A stretch of 64,000 nucleotides of DNA from Alviniconcha marisindica. Its lineage: Eukaryota > Mollusca > Gastropoda > Provannidae. The notes under the pieces are model-generated. The model was not told the DNA's origin. It did not search any database and saw only the letters and a program-made list of their open reading frames with translations. Location of the stretch: the NCBI GenBank assembly GCA_018857735.1, contig JABMCL010001084.1:383501-447500 (forward strand), read 5' to 3'. Numbering within the stretch: position 1 is the first letter of the stretch; every line of letters starts with the position of its first letter. This document shows, piece after piece, positions 24,863 to 38,269 of the stretch. Position numbers and translations under genes: made by a program.

Positions 24863-25177
24863 CGCCTTCTGGATGACATCAAAAGCAACCGGGCACGGAC
24901 CGAAGTGGTTCTGGAAGAGCATGCTGCTCTTCGCGACCGGTCAGGGGAGACCACTCCCTCCCAAGGTCACCGCCTGCTGCAGGAGATCGGGCAGTTGGAG
25001 GAGACAGCAGAGTACCAGTGCACAGAGCTTCGAGCGGCTGTCGCTGAGCAGGAGCAATATGAGACAGAGATCCGCCACCTCAACGCAGCTATCTCCGAGG
25101 CCCAGCAGCAGTTGTTGGCCTCTCCAGTTCGGGCCTCTACTGTGGAGGCCTTGAAGCAGCAGATTGCTGAACATAAT
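24863..25177 (+). CDS. Spectrin-repeat exon (105 codons)
   Basis: Acceptor TTGCATTCCAG|CGC and donor AAT|GTATGT; phase 0 at both edges. It starts in helix A (RLLDDIKSNRARTEVVLEE), runs through helices B and C, and ends ASTVEALKQQIAEHN, the typical linker into the next repeat. It can accept either exon 1481-1786 (long isoform) or the acidic block ending at 19583 (short isoform), so it is the first exon common to both. Confidence 0.95.
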
Positions 25178-28100
25178 GTATGTACCTCATTGGCTAGTCA
25201 AACACACACATTTTTATTTTTTTTAGCTTGAGGAATTTTGTTTCTGTGGTTTTTGTTTTTTTATTTATCTATTTATTCTTTTAATAATTTTGATATATTT
25301 TGGTATGATTTAAAGAACAGTGGTTTTTCTTCTTTTTTTCTCTTTTTTTGAGGGTTGGGGTGTTTCTAATTTTGTCATTTGTTCTTTTTTATTATTGTTA
25401 TTTCTGTTGTTTACCAAATTTGCATTATATTAACTGATTTTGTTCATGTTTTATTATTTTTTCTTTTATTCATCACTACTACTACTGTTTTTGTTTGATC
25501 ATTATTTTTTATTATTATTATTTTTAATATTTTTTTTAATTTTCTTTATTGCAATAAGCTAGGGTGTGTGCATTGCTGTTTCACTGCTGTGTGTCAAAAT
25601 ACTATGCCAAGCTACTGGGCAGAACATATCTTGCCACACTGAAGGGAAATAACTGGCACACAAGTGGTTGTCCTGAAGTTTGTTGTCACGTCATAAGACT
25701 CACAGCATCATGTGCATGCAAAAGACCTACAGCTGGTTGTAGGTGTGGGTTTTTTTTCTCTCTTTTTTTCATTTTGTTTCCCAACCCTCCTTCAGTGACC
25801 TGTAGTCTGCTTCATTTATGTATATTAAATTTGCCAGCATGAATGCTGTCCTGATTTTTCAGTACATAGCAGTCAACAAGCTGTGTTATTTTACACTGAA
25901 ATTCAGATCAGCACTCCGTTTGGTAACTTTAACAGTATATGATGTATGTTACTGTATTGTGTCAGTGCAAAAATCATCAGAATGAAAGTTTTTCAAAGAA
26001 AAAGTTATAAATGTTGCCAAAGTCACAAAAGAAAATGAAGAGGTACAAACTTATGCAGTCTTTTTGACATGTTGAAATGTACAGAAACATGCACATCAAC
26101 TGTGCATGTTCTCTGTCAGTGGTGTTACGAATCTTCCTGATTTGTATGCCACTGGTACACTTAAACCATCAGCATTCTTGTGAATCTTGCACTGACTATT
26201 GTAGTTATAGACTCGTTTCTTTTTTGTAATGCCTGTACTGTATGCACAGCACTGTTGTCAGCATACCTTTGTCAGCACCTTTTCCCTTGTCCTCCACTCA
26301 CACAAATCTTTATCAGTCTGCTCAACCACCGTGTGCCTTCTTCTTCCTTTCTCCAAGTGTATGATCTTCACTCATGTGAAAATTAAGTCTGTGTAATGAT
26401 GAGTGAGAAGCCATCCATGGGGAAAACATTAACGGTTGATTTGTTTTCTCAGAGATTGTGTTTAAAGCAAAAGCTTTCAAACTTTTCATGATTATAACTT
26501 GCATTGAAGTGAACATTTTCCTCGGCCAGTTTTGTTGATTTAGATTTGGTGTCAAGGTCACTCTTGTAATCACAAGAATGTCTGAAATAGCGAAAATTAA
26601 AGCTGGAAGTTTTGTTTCTCATTACTTATCTGATTGAGTTCAAGCTTTGTATCTGTAGATAACATGTTACATGAAAGAGGGAGAGAAAAACAAACACATA
26701 CCCCAGATGTTTTGAAAAAAAATAGCATATTTTCATTGCAAATATTAATTGATGCTAGTTCAGTATGGTGCCAGGCTTGACAAAACCATAACTGATGGCA
26801 TTTTCTATGAATCTGTTGAAGCTCATATAAGATCATTGAAGCTTTGCATTTGGATAACCTCCACTGAGCTATCCTGCTAGCTTTGATCGTCTTGACTCAT
26901 TTTCCACATCAGTGGATAGTTTGGAAACAAATACTGATTTGACAGTTGTAATTATTCTCCAGTTCGCAATGTGAGCTAACTGAGTGTTTGTTCTTCATGT
27001 AGTGCATGTATGCATATATATTTATATCATGTACCATTTTCATCGCATTTTCCTTCTCTTCACACAAATATATCAATTTATCTTTGCACCCTATGCCTTC
27101 TCCTTTATTTTACTTCACAAGCGCACAGTTTTAGTACACTTACCGTTATTGTCGTCCTTGGTTACTCCTTTATTTTAGCAAGTGCACAGTTTTAGCACAT
27201 TTACCATTATTGCCATTCTTGGTTATTGGTTGCATTAGACATTGAAATTGGCTTTTTATCATTTTTTATACATTTCTCTTAATCTTTTGTATTTTGTCAA
27301 ATTATTGTCTGATCTGTTTGTTTCTCCTGTTTTGTCTGTTGCCTTAACATTTACTGCCCTTAGAATTATATTGACATAATTGCAGTGTAACTGTTTTGGA
27401 GAGAGAGCACATGTGTTGTAAACAAATGCAAGACTGATTTTTAATTTAAAAAAATATTAAAATTAAAAAAGACCTGACCCTCATAATGTGACCAGCCTGC
27501 TTTTAAGACCACTTTGCTAACAAATCCACATCCCTTTTGCAAGACCCCTCACAAAAGTCAGTATTTCCCCTGTTTCTTTGACAAAAAAAGAAAAAAGAAA
27601 AAAAGAGTGCTTTCCATACATTTAATTTGCCTCTTGTCAAACAACACAGTGATCATTTGTCAAGAAAGATGTGTGTGTGTGTGTGTGTGTGTGCGTGCAT
27701 GTGTGTGTGTGTGTGTGTGTGTGTGTGAGTGGTGTTTGTTTTGTTCATAATATGCTGTTCAGCAAATTAGGTCGTGTCTGTATTTATTGCACATATTGTC
27801 TGTGTTAGACATACATGTGTCTGTTGTTTGTTTGTGTTGTGTTGTTACAGTATTGCTTATATATAACTGGCTTGACTGTGCTTTAATATGATTTTTTTCT
27901 CTCTCCATGTGCACAAGTTATACTAGCTGCCATTTTTTGTATTGTTGGTACAGCTATTTGATGGCTACTACCGTACCAACGTAACTATAACCTTACTGGG
28001 ATTGTATGTAAATCTTTATGAGCATAGTTTTCAACAAGTACTCTGTTTAGAAAAATAATTCCTAAATCTTTACAATCTAAGCACATGGACAGGAAAAGCC

Positions 28101-29000
28101 CCCCCCCCTCCACGCTCCCTCCCACCCAAAAAGGGTGGGGAAATGGTACATGTAGTTATGTGTGACTCTCAGGTTAGTTTTGATATATCCAGAGGGAAAG
28201 GGGAAAGAAGAAGAAAAGAAAGTGGGGGGGGTTGCAGAAAATTTGGTGCCATTGACTTGGTTGACCAGAAGCTTGAGTACACTGGGATACGTCTCAACCG
28301 CCTTCTCAGTACAACTTGCCTGGCAGGAATGTAGGTAGAACCAGAAAAGGCGGATGAATTATTTAATTGTTAAGGCAGTTGCAGCTGCTCTTCAGCAGTT
28401 ATTCACCAGTTTGTTATTTTGCAGGTGTTTTTGTTGATTAGTTCAGTCTGTTAATTGTACACCTGCTCAGATTGCTGCTAAGTCTATGCAACTACAAGCC
28501 AGCTTTGTTGTGTGATTAATGTTTCTTTCTTACCTGACAAGGATGCTGTGTTGTTTGTGTTAATCAAAATGGTACAGTCTTATTTAGCAGCAGGTACATT
28601 AAACTTTTCTCAGAAAGAAAGAAAGAAAAAAAGAGAAGAAAGACATCCAAGATCCCCCCCATCCCACTTCCAGATAAAAGAGAGAGAGAGAGAGAGAGAA
28701 GAAGAAGAAGGTGGTGGTTTGTGGGTTTGCAAATTGTTTTGCTACATTTCTTCATGATCAGAAAGAAAGATTATACAGGATCAATTTTATGGACCACAAT
28801 GACATTTTCTTATTTTCTGGAATTTTGGTATTTCATAGACTTTAAAGCATACTTGTTGAATTTGGAGATACTTTCTGAGGATATTTTTTTACTTGTCTTT
28901 TTTCTTAGTGTATTTTCAAATTGATTAATCAGGCACTGTGTAATAACTTAGTTAATGTGAACTAAATTATCAGAGAAGCTAAAGAATTTGTAAAGAGTTG

Positions 29001-29136
<136 letters not shown>

Positions 29137-29246
29137 TGCACTAACATAAACATGTGGTAGCTAGGAATGTCCCTGGGTGTTTTATAAACAGAAAGAACAT
29201 TCTTGAATCAAAACGAGAATAACTAAATAACTTACAACACTGCTGT

Positions 29247-29530
29247 GTATGCAGTTGTTTGTGTTAGGAATGAAACCATTATATGCACAACCTTAGAGCT
29301 AGGGTAAGGAGTTATTGATTGCACTTTTCCTAAATTCCCCTGCTTTTCAAATCAATCCCCCCCCCCCCCCATTGCTTTTTAAATGTTCCTTGTGCATGCA
29401 GTTGTTTGTGTTAGGAATGAAACCATTATATGCACAACAACCTCAGAGCTAGGGCTAGGAATTATTGATATGCACTTTTCCAAAATGTTCCTGCTTTTTA
29501 AATCAGTATTTTTTCGACTGCTTTTTAAAT
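29247..29530. repeat. 147-bp tandem duplication
   Basis: GCAGTTGTTTGTGTTAGGAA occurs at 29251 and again at 29398. The copies differ by small indels and a poly-C run present in only one. Confidence 0.85.
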
Positions 29531-30237
29531 GTTTGAACATATATATACACCAATATATTCCAATGTATATATAATCTGCTTACTGAGTGAATTCCTCCTG
29601 CCTTACTTTTCCTGTTGTGTGTGCCTCTTGGTGCGTGTGAGTTTTGCTGTGCGGACGTAGACAAAGTTCAGTCCTAAACCACAGGATTGTGATGCATGTG
29701 TGTTGTGCTAGTCAAGAGCCTGAAACAGAACAGTTTCGGGGTATGTTACGTTCAGCAGTTTGTTGGTAGCCCGTTGAGGAGGGAGTATGTCTGGTCTTGA
29801 GCATTTTATGTGTATGCGTACATGTTGTTCTGGATCATGTCTGTGTTTTTTAGTGTCTTAACTGGTTTGATTTTGATGTGGCGTGGTTTAATTTGGACTT
29901 TAAAATGATCTGTATTTGTTTGTTTTGTGTATGTGTTGTCTATTGTGACTGTAAATTTTGGAACACCTGATTCCTTATAACTTAATTTTTTTAATTATAT
30001 TTTGAATGTGAAATGAGTTCTTTTTATTATAATACAGGGATAAAGTTTTTGGGGAACTTTTTTTTTTTTTCACAGCACTTTATTCTTTTTGCTTTACACC
30101 TGAAACCTTTTGTCTTAATGCAGAAAGTGGGTAATTTTTTAATAGAAATAATCCTGCACATAATTCACCCTGGCCATCATTCATGCTGACTCAATTAAAC
30201 CCAAATTTCAGCTTTCCTCACTCCATTTCAAGCCCAC

Positions 30238-30342
<105 letters not shown>

Positions 30343-31070
30343 TCATGCGCACACAATCTCTAGCTGCGTATAATTCCTTGGCTTCATCATCATAATCATT
30401 GCTTGCCATTTTCTGTCATGATCATGTAGATCACATTAATAATGCTGCAGTGGATAAGCTCCTCCCCTTGTCCCCACCCCCTGCTTGTCAGATGCATGGG
30501 ATATTTTGCATGGTGTGGCCAGATGACGATAAATGAGATGCTTGAAAATTGATCAAACACTTTTTGAACATTTTGTGCACTCTGGAGTACAAAATGTTTA
30601 TGGATTTTTATTTTTTTATTTTTATATTTTAAAGAATTAATCTGAAATGATTTAAAAAAAAAAAATGTTTACACCACTGTTGGTGCACAGTTTTATCGTG
30701 GTATTCTTGGAATTGAAAAAAAAAGTTTGCCATACCTGATTCAATATATATATTGATTTTAAAAACAACAACAGTGATACATCAGAAAAAGTTTGATTTC
30801 AGAATTAACTAGCAAAGTACTTGAAGTTATGACTCTGGCTGCACCATACTTCACACAGGTTGTACAGTAGATGGTGCTGACATTGTGTTAATGCTGTTCT
30901 GTGTTGTGACCCTGTCTGTTTTAATTCATCTTTCATGCTGTTGTTGTCAATGCCATGCTGTCTAATCTAACTGGACCCCTACACTGACTCTGGGCATGGT
31001 AGCTCTCCGGCCTGTCCTGCTCACCTCATGGCCCTGTGCATGTTGCCTCACGTCTCCCACTTCATTTCAG

Positions 31071-32027
31071 AGCCTAGCCTCCCAAATAAAAAGCTACCAG
31101 GCCACCGTTAGTGAGATTAACGAGAAAAGCCGGCAGCTGTCTTTGCGCGTGGCTCAGGCCAGCACAGTGACCTCTCGCAAGCGTTACCTGCCTGAGATGG
31201 TGTACCGGAACTGGGTGTCAGCGTCCAGGTCGGACACGGGCATCGAGGCCCACAGCTCCCCGGTGTCATCAGTGTCACACACCATGGACAGTGCCAGCTT
31301 TGACAGTGGCTTGGACACCGGCGCCAACCTCTCGCAGTCCATGCAGACTAGTCCCTCCCTTTCCATGACACTGCAGAGCCAGAGCTCCCTGGGTTCCAGA
31401 CCGCCCACTTTCCCCAGCACGCCCAGAACAGCAACAGGGGAGGCTGAGCGCTTCAAGCCCATCTCAGACTCTAGCAAACTGGACAGTTCCACATCTTTCC
31501 GCTCAGATGCCTCAGACAGTTTTGTGTCCCATCCCTCCGATACGTCGGTTAAGTCCATCAGGTGGTCATCCCACCTGCAGCCGCCGGTGGACTCGTACAA
31601 AGTGAAAAGTGCCTCGGACACTCACCTTCATGGATCCTCCTCCTTCATGAAGAAGCTGCAAGGTCAAGGCCAAGGCAGCGGCACTGACAAGGTAACCACC
31701 CCAAGGTCGAGGCTGGAACCCACCTGGTCCCTCTCGGACCACGACCGCCCGGCCAAGACCTCAACGCCCCGCGGTCGGGGCTTGTCCCAGCCGGGCGGCA
31801 GCGAGTTGTCACCTGGTTTTAGTCGGCGTGCGCATTCGCTTTCCCCAGACAAAGGGCGCAAGTCGTACCAGCCGCTGTCCCTCCAGTCTCTCTCGCCTGC
31901 CTCCCCTCTGTCTGTCCACTCCTCTGTGCATGGACGTGGGACCTCCTCCTCCTATCTGCTTGTTGCTGCTGCAGCCTCTGCTGCTGGTGGTGGAGGGCAT
32001 GGGCATGACATCGTTGATCGCCGCCTG
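31071..32027 (+). CDS. Spectrin exon with a long Ser-rich disordered insert (up to 319 codons)
   Basis: Acceptor TTCATTTCAG|AGC, phase 0. The first 35 residues (SLASQIKSYQATVSEINEKS, then RQLSLRVAQ) are a spectrin helix. The rest is Ser/Thr/Pro/Arg-rich and non-helical (SFDSGLDTG, RAHSLSPDKG), with proline-directed phosphosite-like SP/TP pairs. Two in-phase donors exist: AAG|GTAACC after 31691 (207 codons) and CTG|GTGGGT after 32027 (319 codons). Codon use stays coding-like to about 31930, favouring the longer form; alternative 5' splice sites are plausible. The insert interrupts a repeat that resumes in the exon at 35252. Confidence 0.8.
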
Positions 32028-32414
32028 GTGGGTGGTGGAGCTGAGCATGCTGTGCTTTCGCTAACAACGCTAACGCTGATCGATGCTGATCGCCCTTTTT
32101 TGGCTTGGGTCTCTTTTCTTTTTTTTCTTTTTTATCTCATACTTTTAACACAGTTTAATGCTTCAACATATTCTGCTTACAAATCTGCTCCAGTTGTCAC
32201 TGTTTAAGCACACTTGGTGATTTCTGATGGCTCTTAGCCGTTTCTTTGGCAACCACAGATTTAGAAAATAGGCTGTTGGTGCCTTGCACTATGTGTAATG
32301 AACTTTTTGTGACGAAAACAGTAATAACTGAATGAACAGGTCTCATTTTTGGTTTTGGCACTGTCAGACAGAATTTGTTTTATTTATTGATTTAAAAAAA
32401 AAAAAAAAAAAAAA

Positions 32415-32640
32415 AGTAGATCTCAGAACTTCCCACTGAAAAGAATAATAATTTTCTATTGATTTTATACAAAATATTGAACCATGAATTTGAAAGTAGG
32501 TCTTGAAACTGTCCAAACAGTGCTTCCCACTCGAAAGTAGAACAATCCTCTATTGATTTTATACAAAATATTGAAACCATGAATTTGAAAGTAGGTCATG
32601 GAACTGTCTGAACAGGGCTTCCTGCTCAAAGGTCAGCAGT
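32415..32640. repeat. Tandem repeat of about 90-100 bp, 2.5 copies
   Basis: TTTCTATTGATTTTATACAA and CATGAATTTGAAAGTAGGTC recur in two full copies, with a partial third ending near 32640. Confidence 0.85.
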
Positions 32641-32886
32641 CACTGGCAGGTTGTAGGCCAGGTATGAGGGAGAGAATTACTTTATCTCTCTGGTTATTGC
32701 TCATTTATGTCATGGATAAGTGCCACAGATTGGTTGTGTTCACCTTCAGTGGCCATTACTTATTGCCTAGTGTATTTCTGTCAGGCTTGCCCTCATATAA
32801 CTGTACTGGTTGATTGGGCATAAAAAGCCAAGTTGCTTACTCTGTTATGCTGTTGCTACCATAAAATCATTAAAACTGGTCAAAGA

Positions 32887-33025
32887 CTGACACACAGGGG
32901 AGTTTATTAGCATTCAGAATATGTAAAACAAGCACAACAACAAAGACCTGAGTCTCCTGGGGTAACTCTCACCTGGCATGCGTGTAAATACAAGGTACAT
33001 AAACTCCACCAGAGGTGCATCCTTT
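32887..33025 (+). mobile_element. Dispersed family X copy 2 with 11-bp flanking repeats
   Basis: A 139-bp element (CTGACACACAGGGGAGTTTA to CCAGAGGTGCATCCTTT) is bracketed by CTGGTCAAAGA at 32876-32886 and 33026-33036, a likely target-site duplication. It is homologous to 21830-21963 and to the inverted 61430-61558. Short length, no ORF and an 11-bp duplication fit a SINE-like non-autonomous element. Confidence 0.7.
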
Positions 33026-33256
33026 CTGGTCAAAGATCGGCAACTGCCAAACAGTGACTGCTAGTTGCACATACATAAAGGGTTAGAAATAAAATCTATT
33101 TGTTATGACAAAACACAACATGCAAATTTTCAGGGTACAAGCCACAAAACAGCATTTAAGCAACTGTTAAAAATGGTGAAAAATGAGATGTAGGATACTT
33201 CTCTCCTTTTGGTTAAGCTGTTTCGTAATGTTGTTTTAGTGACTGCTAGTGACCGC

Positions 33257-33488
33257 AATAACAGTGACACCATGCCTGGTGATTCAAAGTAACCTGTGGT
33301 TGGTTCCACTTTAAGATTACAACTAAACCTAGCAATAACAGTGACACCATGCCTGGTGATTCAAAGTAACCTGTGGTTGGTTCCACTTTAAGATTACAAC
33401 TAAACCTAGGCAGGTTTAGTTGTAATCTTAAAGTGGAACCAACCACAGGTTACTTTGAATCACCAGGCATGGTGTCACTGTTATTGCG
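33257..33488. repeat. Direct plus inverted triplication forming a long palindrome
   Basis: A unit of about 77 bp (GCAATAACAGTGACACCATG onward) occurs twice in direct orientation (33257-33333, 33334-33411), then immediately in reverse complement (33412-33488). The last two copies form a near-perfect hairpin of about 75-bp arms centred on CTAGGCAG. Confidence 0.92.
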
Positions 33489-33984
33489 GTTCGAATCTCT
33501 GTGAACTTACTTCTTGACCGAAGTGTTTGTAGTGAGGTACAGGTCGCAGAGTTAGTCTGTGATTTTGAATTTTTTCTCTCTCTCTCTAAATCTGCTACTG
33601 CTCAACAGTTTTCAGAGTGTGAGCTTATGAGCTGAGTTTTATGAGTGATTTTTGAATTGTATTCTTTTATCTTGTGTGTGTGTGTGTGTGCTGATATATA
33701 TATATATTTTTTACATCCTATTACATTTATATCTTTATAAGATCCATCAGTATGGAGTTTTTAATTGCAGGATGGGTAGTTGTTTTCAAATTTGTTTCAC
33801 TTGTTAACTTTCACCAGTGTATCCTTCTTTGGGTTGTAATTAGAGTTCTGATGTAATTTTGGTGTGTTGTAAACCACAAACAGAGAGGACTGGAAGGCTC
33901 TGCCTTTAATCTGAGGGTGTTATTTTTCCTAAAGTTAACATTTTTACATGCATTGTGAACAGTTATAGACTTCAATATTAAAAG

Positions 33985-34142
<158 letters not shown>

Positions 34143-34698
34143 GAGAGAGAGGGGTGTAGGGAGAGAGAGAAGGAAGAGCAGTATAAAAAAAGTCAACAGA
34201 GCAGAATACTAGCATTCTACATAACTGATGTGCACTATTTGGCAATATGCTTTTAGTCAGGAATTTTAGTATGCAAATTCTTAGTAGCTAGTGAACAACT
34301 TCGGTGTGATGTACATATATCATTGATGTCAGAGGCTTTTTTTTCTCTCCACTTTCTTCACACTATCTGAAGAGCAAACTGTAACTATTTTAATATTTTG
34401 TTTTATAATTAACAGTGTGTGTGTGTGTGTGTGGTTTTATGATTTAATGTTTGGTTGTAACAAAATATTACTTTTTCAAATTTGAAACTGTAAACATTTT
34501 GTAGTGGGAAGTTTTACTTTTTGTATGTACATTTATATTTTGATTCATTCTATGCAAAATAACATAAGAGGCAGTTCCACTTGTTAAAAAAAAATCAAAA
34601 AAATCACCTGTTTCCATAGAGCCATAGAACAGTAATGTCAGGTCTCAGTAAAACAACGGAAATGAGTAATTAAGACTTTTATTCTCTCTTAAGACTTT

Positions 34699-34699
<1 letters not shown>

Positions 34700-34758
<59 letters not shown>
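34700..34758. repeat. (CT)n microsatellite
   Basis: About 59 bp of CT, preceded by two copies of AAGACTTTTATTCTCTC. Confidence 0.95.
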
Positions 34759-34762
<4 letters not shown>

Positions 34763-35251
34763 GTCCCCCCTCCCCCTCCTCTTGTCTTTCGCTTTTTAAT
34801 TCAAGACTAGTAGATCACACAGTCCTTTGCATGCTGGATGTTGTCTTGAAAGAACTGTTATTATTATAACAAGATGCATCATCCAACCTGCATGAAATTC
34901 TGCAATCCTGCCTTGGCTGGTGTTTGTAGTTTCTTTGATATTTTAGTTGTATGGAATGTCAGCATGACTTTGTGAAGTACTGAACCTTACATGGTAGTCC
35001 TGCAGCTATGCATGTGGAGAAGGGCAGCATGTGAATGTTTTAAGTTTAGGTTTTTCACTTAGCTTTGGATCAGACACCCCCCCCCCACACCCTCCCCAAA
35101 TCTCCAAGTGCCTCACAAACCTCTTGATTTCAGACAGTACATGTTCAGATCTCATCACTTGTCAGGGCCTTACCTTTTTCATGCAGACAGCATGCTAGAA
35201 TGTGCTGAATGCAGATCACCCATTACACGTTTTGTCCATTGGCGCTTGCAG

Positions 35252-35392
35252 CAGGAAATGGCAGCTGGCTCACAAGAGCTAAGGGTTCGCAGTTCATCAT
35301 TTGGCCAGAAGGTGGAGCCACTGGGACGGCCTCTTGGCTCAGCTCCACCCGTGGAGGAACTCAACCAATCATGGAACACCCTGCAAACTCAG
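35252..35392 (+). CDS. Spectrin-repeat exon (47 codons)
   Basis: Acceptor GGCGCTTGCAG|CAG and donor CAG|GTCAGC, phase 0 at both ends. The first half (QEMAAGSQELRVRSSSFGQK) is linker-like and finishes the disordered insert. The second half, PPVEELNQSWNTLQTQ, is a helix with the helix-C Trp and continues directly into VANKERELQQAL at 43945. Confidence 0.9.
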
Positions 35393-35505
35393 GTCAGCGG
35401 ATTGGCATGATTTTGACAAGTGAAGGAATAAGGATATATATATTGCTTGAAGTTTGGAGATGAAATTAATAGACTCTCTCAGTCTCTACTCTTTGTCTCT
35501 GTTAG

Positions 35506-35584
35506 ATCCAAACATATAAAAGGTTCAAACGAACCTGTGTTTTGCCCCAGTAAATACTTTTGAACCTTTTATGTGTTTGGATCT
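35506..35584. repeat. 79-bp hairpin with 25-bp arms
   Basis: GATCCAAACATATAAAAGG at the left edge pairs with CCTTTTATGTGTTTGGATC at the right edge. The arms match at 24 of 25 positions around a 29-bp loop. It could be a tiny MITE remnant or fold-back repeat. Confidence 0.85.
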
Positions 35585-35707
35585 TGTTTTAGAATGCTAG
35601 CAGTCATTCTTGTTTCAGTTTTTTTTTGGTCTCTATTAGTCTGTCTGTCTTTTGGAGGGGAGACAGTTTTTCTGCTTTTGTGCTTACTTCCTCTGTTGTT
35701 CAGCTGC

Positions 35708-35778
<71 letters not shown>

Positions 35779-36463
35779 TGTGTGTGTGTGTGTGTGCATG
35801 CACACGCATGTTGCATGTTGTTTTTGACTGTGTATTCTAAAATATAATATTTAGCTTCAAACAACAGCAGCTGACACAATGATTGTTAAAGAGCCTCCAA
35901 TGCACTTCTGTGTGCAGTTTGTTTGTAAGTGTTGACTTTGGTTGAATTTTCAACAGGCATGCAGGTATCTTTGGTCTGCATTTTTTGCCATTGCAGTACA
36001 AAGTTCTGTGGTTGATTCTGCATTGCAGTGCAAAGAACAAACACAGCTACGGAAACAAAACAAACAAAAGCTGTCTGTTTCCTAACACAAACACTTACAA
36101 ACAAGTAATCAGATTTACACCAGTGAGTAAACTTAACAATAACATTTTCTTCTGCTGTAAAAATCAGTTCAACATTTCTGCACTTATCTGACTGATTGTA
36201 ACCAGGCCAAGCAGTGTTAAATGATAGTGTATATATGTATAGCGGTAGCACGTAAAAGATCCCAGGCAGAAAAGTGCAGGTGGCAGGTTACATCTAAACA
36301 CACATGCACCCTATGCAAACAACGTTCAAAGTACACCATTTCAGTGGATATTCAAAATGCACTATAAAAGCTACAGTCACTGGTTTAAAATCACATGTGA
36401 CAAAAGCGCAGTGAGTCTGCTCAAGAGTGGAGAATAGAGCTGTATAAAAATGATCTTCATACA

Positions 36464-36529
<66 letters not shown>

Positions 36530-38269
36530 TACTGATTCCTTTGTGTGTGTATTGATTTCACTCATTTATTCACTACGTGCTCTTGAGAGGAGCTAGCACA
36601 ACAGAGCTCTTGTGTCCTGGCATTGCAAGTGGCTACTGAAATCACAGATAATTACCTCCGTATATATCTTCGCTCAGTGTTACGGATTAGCCATGCATGG
36701 GCTAAAAATGAACTGAACCCCCAAAGTGTACCCACTACACCTAGATGCCTTTCTGTCCTAGTGCACTAAGGCTGAATGGAGCGGGCCAGAGGGGTGGTCC
36801 AGGGTTTCACACCTCACTGAATAACTGCAATGCCAGACTGTATACATTTTAACACTGCGTGTAATTCCTTCCCCCCTTAAGACTGCGTATTATTCCTTCT
36901 CCCTTCTTTCCATGTGCCCTTTGTCATATGGTGTCAATTCTCTTGTCTTTTTGTGCCCATTGAAGCCTATCCGGACCCTGCTTAGTTCACAGTATATAAA
37001 GCGGTGCTTCTCATGTTTGGATTCAATGCTGGAGGGGGGGTGGGGGCAGAAGTTTCATGTGAAGAATGCAGGCAGAGTGCCATATTTCAATGTTAGAGAA
37101 CAGTACAGAAATATCTGTGTGCGTGTGCGTTTGCAGGCACAAAACAACTTAATGACGTGCATTTATGTGTTGGAGATATTTGCTGATACCAGCATAATTT
37201 ATAACTACCCAGGCATTCGCTTGGTGGGTTTAATTTTCTCATGCTCTTTCGCTTTCACAGCTTGTACCCCACCCCCCACCCCCACCCCCACTCCCACCCC
37301 TCCAACCCCCTACCACCACTTCCTATGTTACTAGTCCACCCAGGTAATGTTGGTCGTGCCTGGGAATAGGCGACTGGGCATTGATCACTCTCCGGTTATT
37401 GATTAAAGCGACTTGCATGAAACAGAGATAGGCTCCGGTAAGGCTGACACCCCTTTTGCTGGTCCTTTTTATGCCCCAGCGGCCCGGCTTCCAGACACAA
37501 ATAAAGGACTGTTGGGAAACTCTTTTGAACCACTTTTAATGCTCCCTGTTCAACTTTATGCTTCAGTGTTGAATCATTATAGCCAGAGTGTATTAAACAT
37601 TTTGGGAGACGTGCTGAAGGTTAGGCATTGTGCACATTTCATGATGGGAATGCACGGGGCTAGCAGTGCGAGGTGGAGTGGATTTTCTCTCCCAGTGGAT
37701 TGATAATTTACCTTTGGAATATCAGTGAGGGGACAGGTAGGTAGTTCATAGCCGGTAGTCACTACAAGTACATTGTATTCACTTGGTCTTAGTCTTATAA
37801 TTTGGTAGATGTTTCATGGCATTGAAAGACAAAATTGTTATTGTTGTCTTTCTCGAGGACCAAACAGTATTCAGGGATCCTATTTGTATGCTATTGTTTA
37901 AAGAACTGAAAGCACATGTTGTTGATATAATTATGTACTTCTTACTCTTTCTTTTCTTTCTTTTTAGTATATCTACCAGTATTTAGTTACTTAAATGTCA
38001 TTCTGTTGGCATAGATTTATCAAGATCCTGTGTTTTGTCTGATTTTTTTTTTTTCTTTTCTGATTTTTTTTTGGGGGGTGGGGGGTGGGGGGTGTTATAC
38101 TCAAGCCCAAGAACAGCAAATGTTTGAACAAAAACATTGGGCTATTGTTGTCAAATAATAACTGTTCCTGGTGGTGTGCAAGGGCTTATGAGACTGCCAT
38201 GTAAGGAGCAGGACAAGTGTTGCTTATATCATTTATATGAAAATAATTTGTTGAGACAACCTGATACTG

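Noticed and set aside
36912..37334. 140-codon plus-strand open frame
   Set aside because: Ends in a CCCCAC repeat, no recognised domain, poor start context, no compatible splice phase shown.
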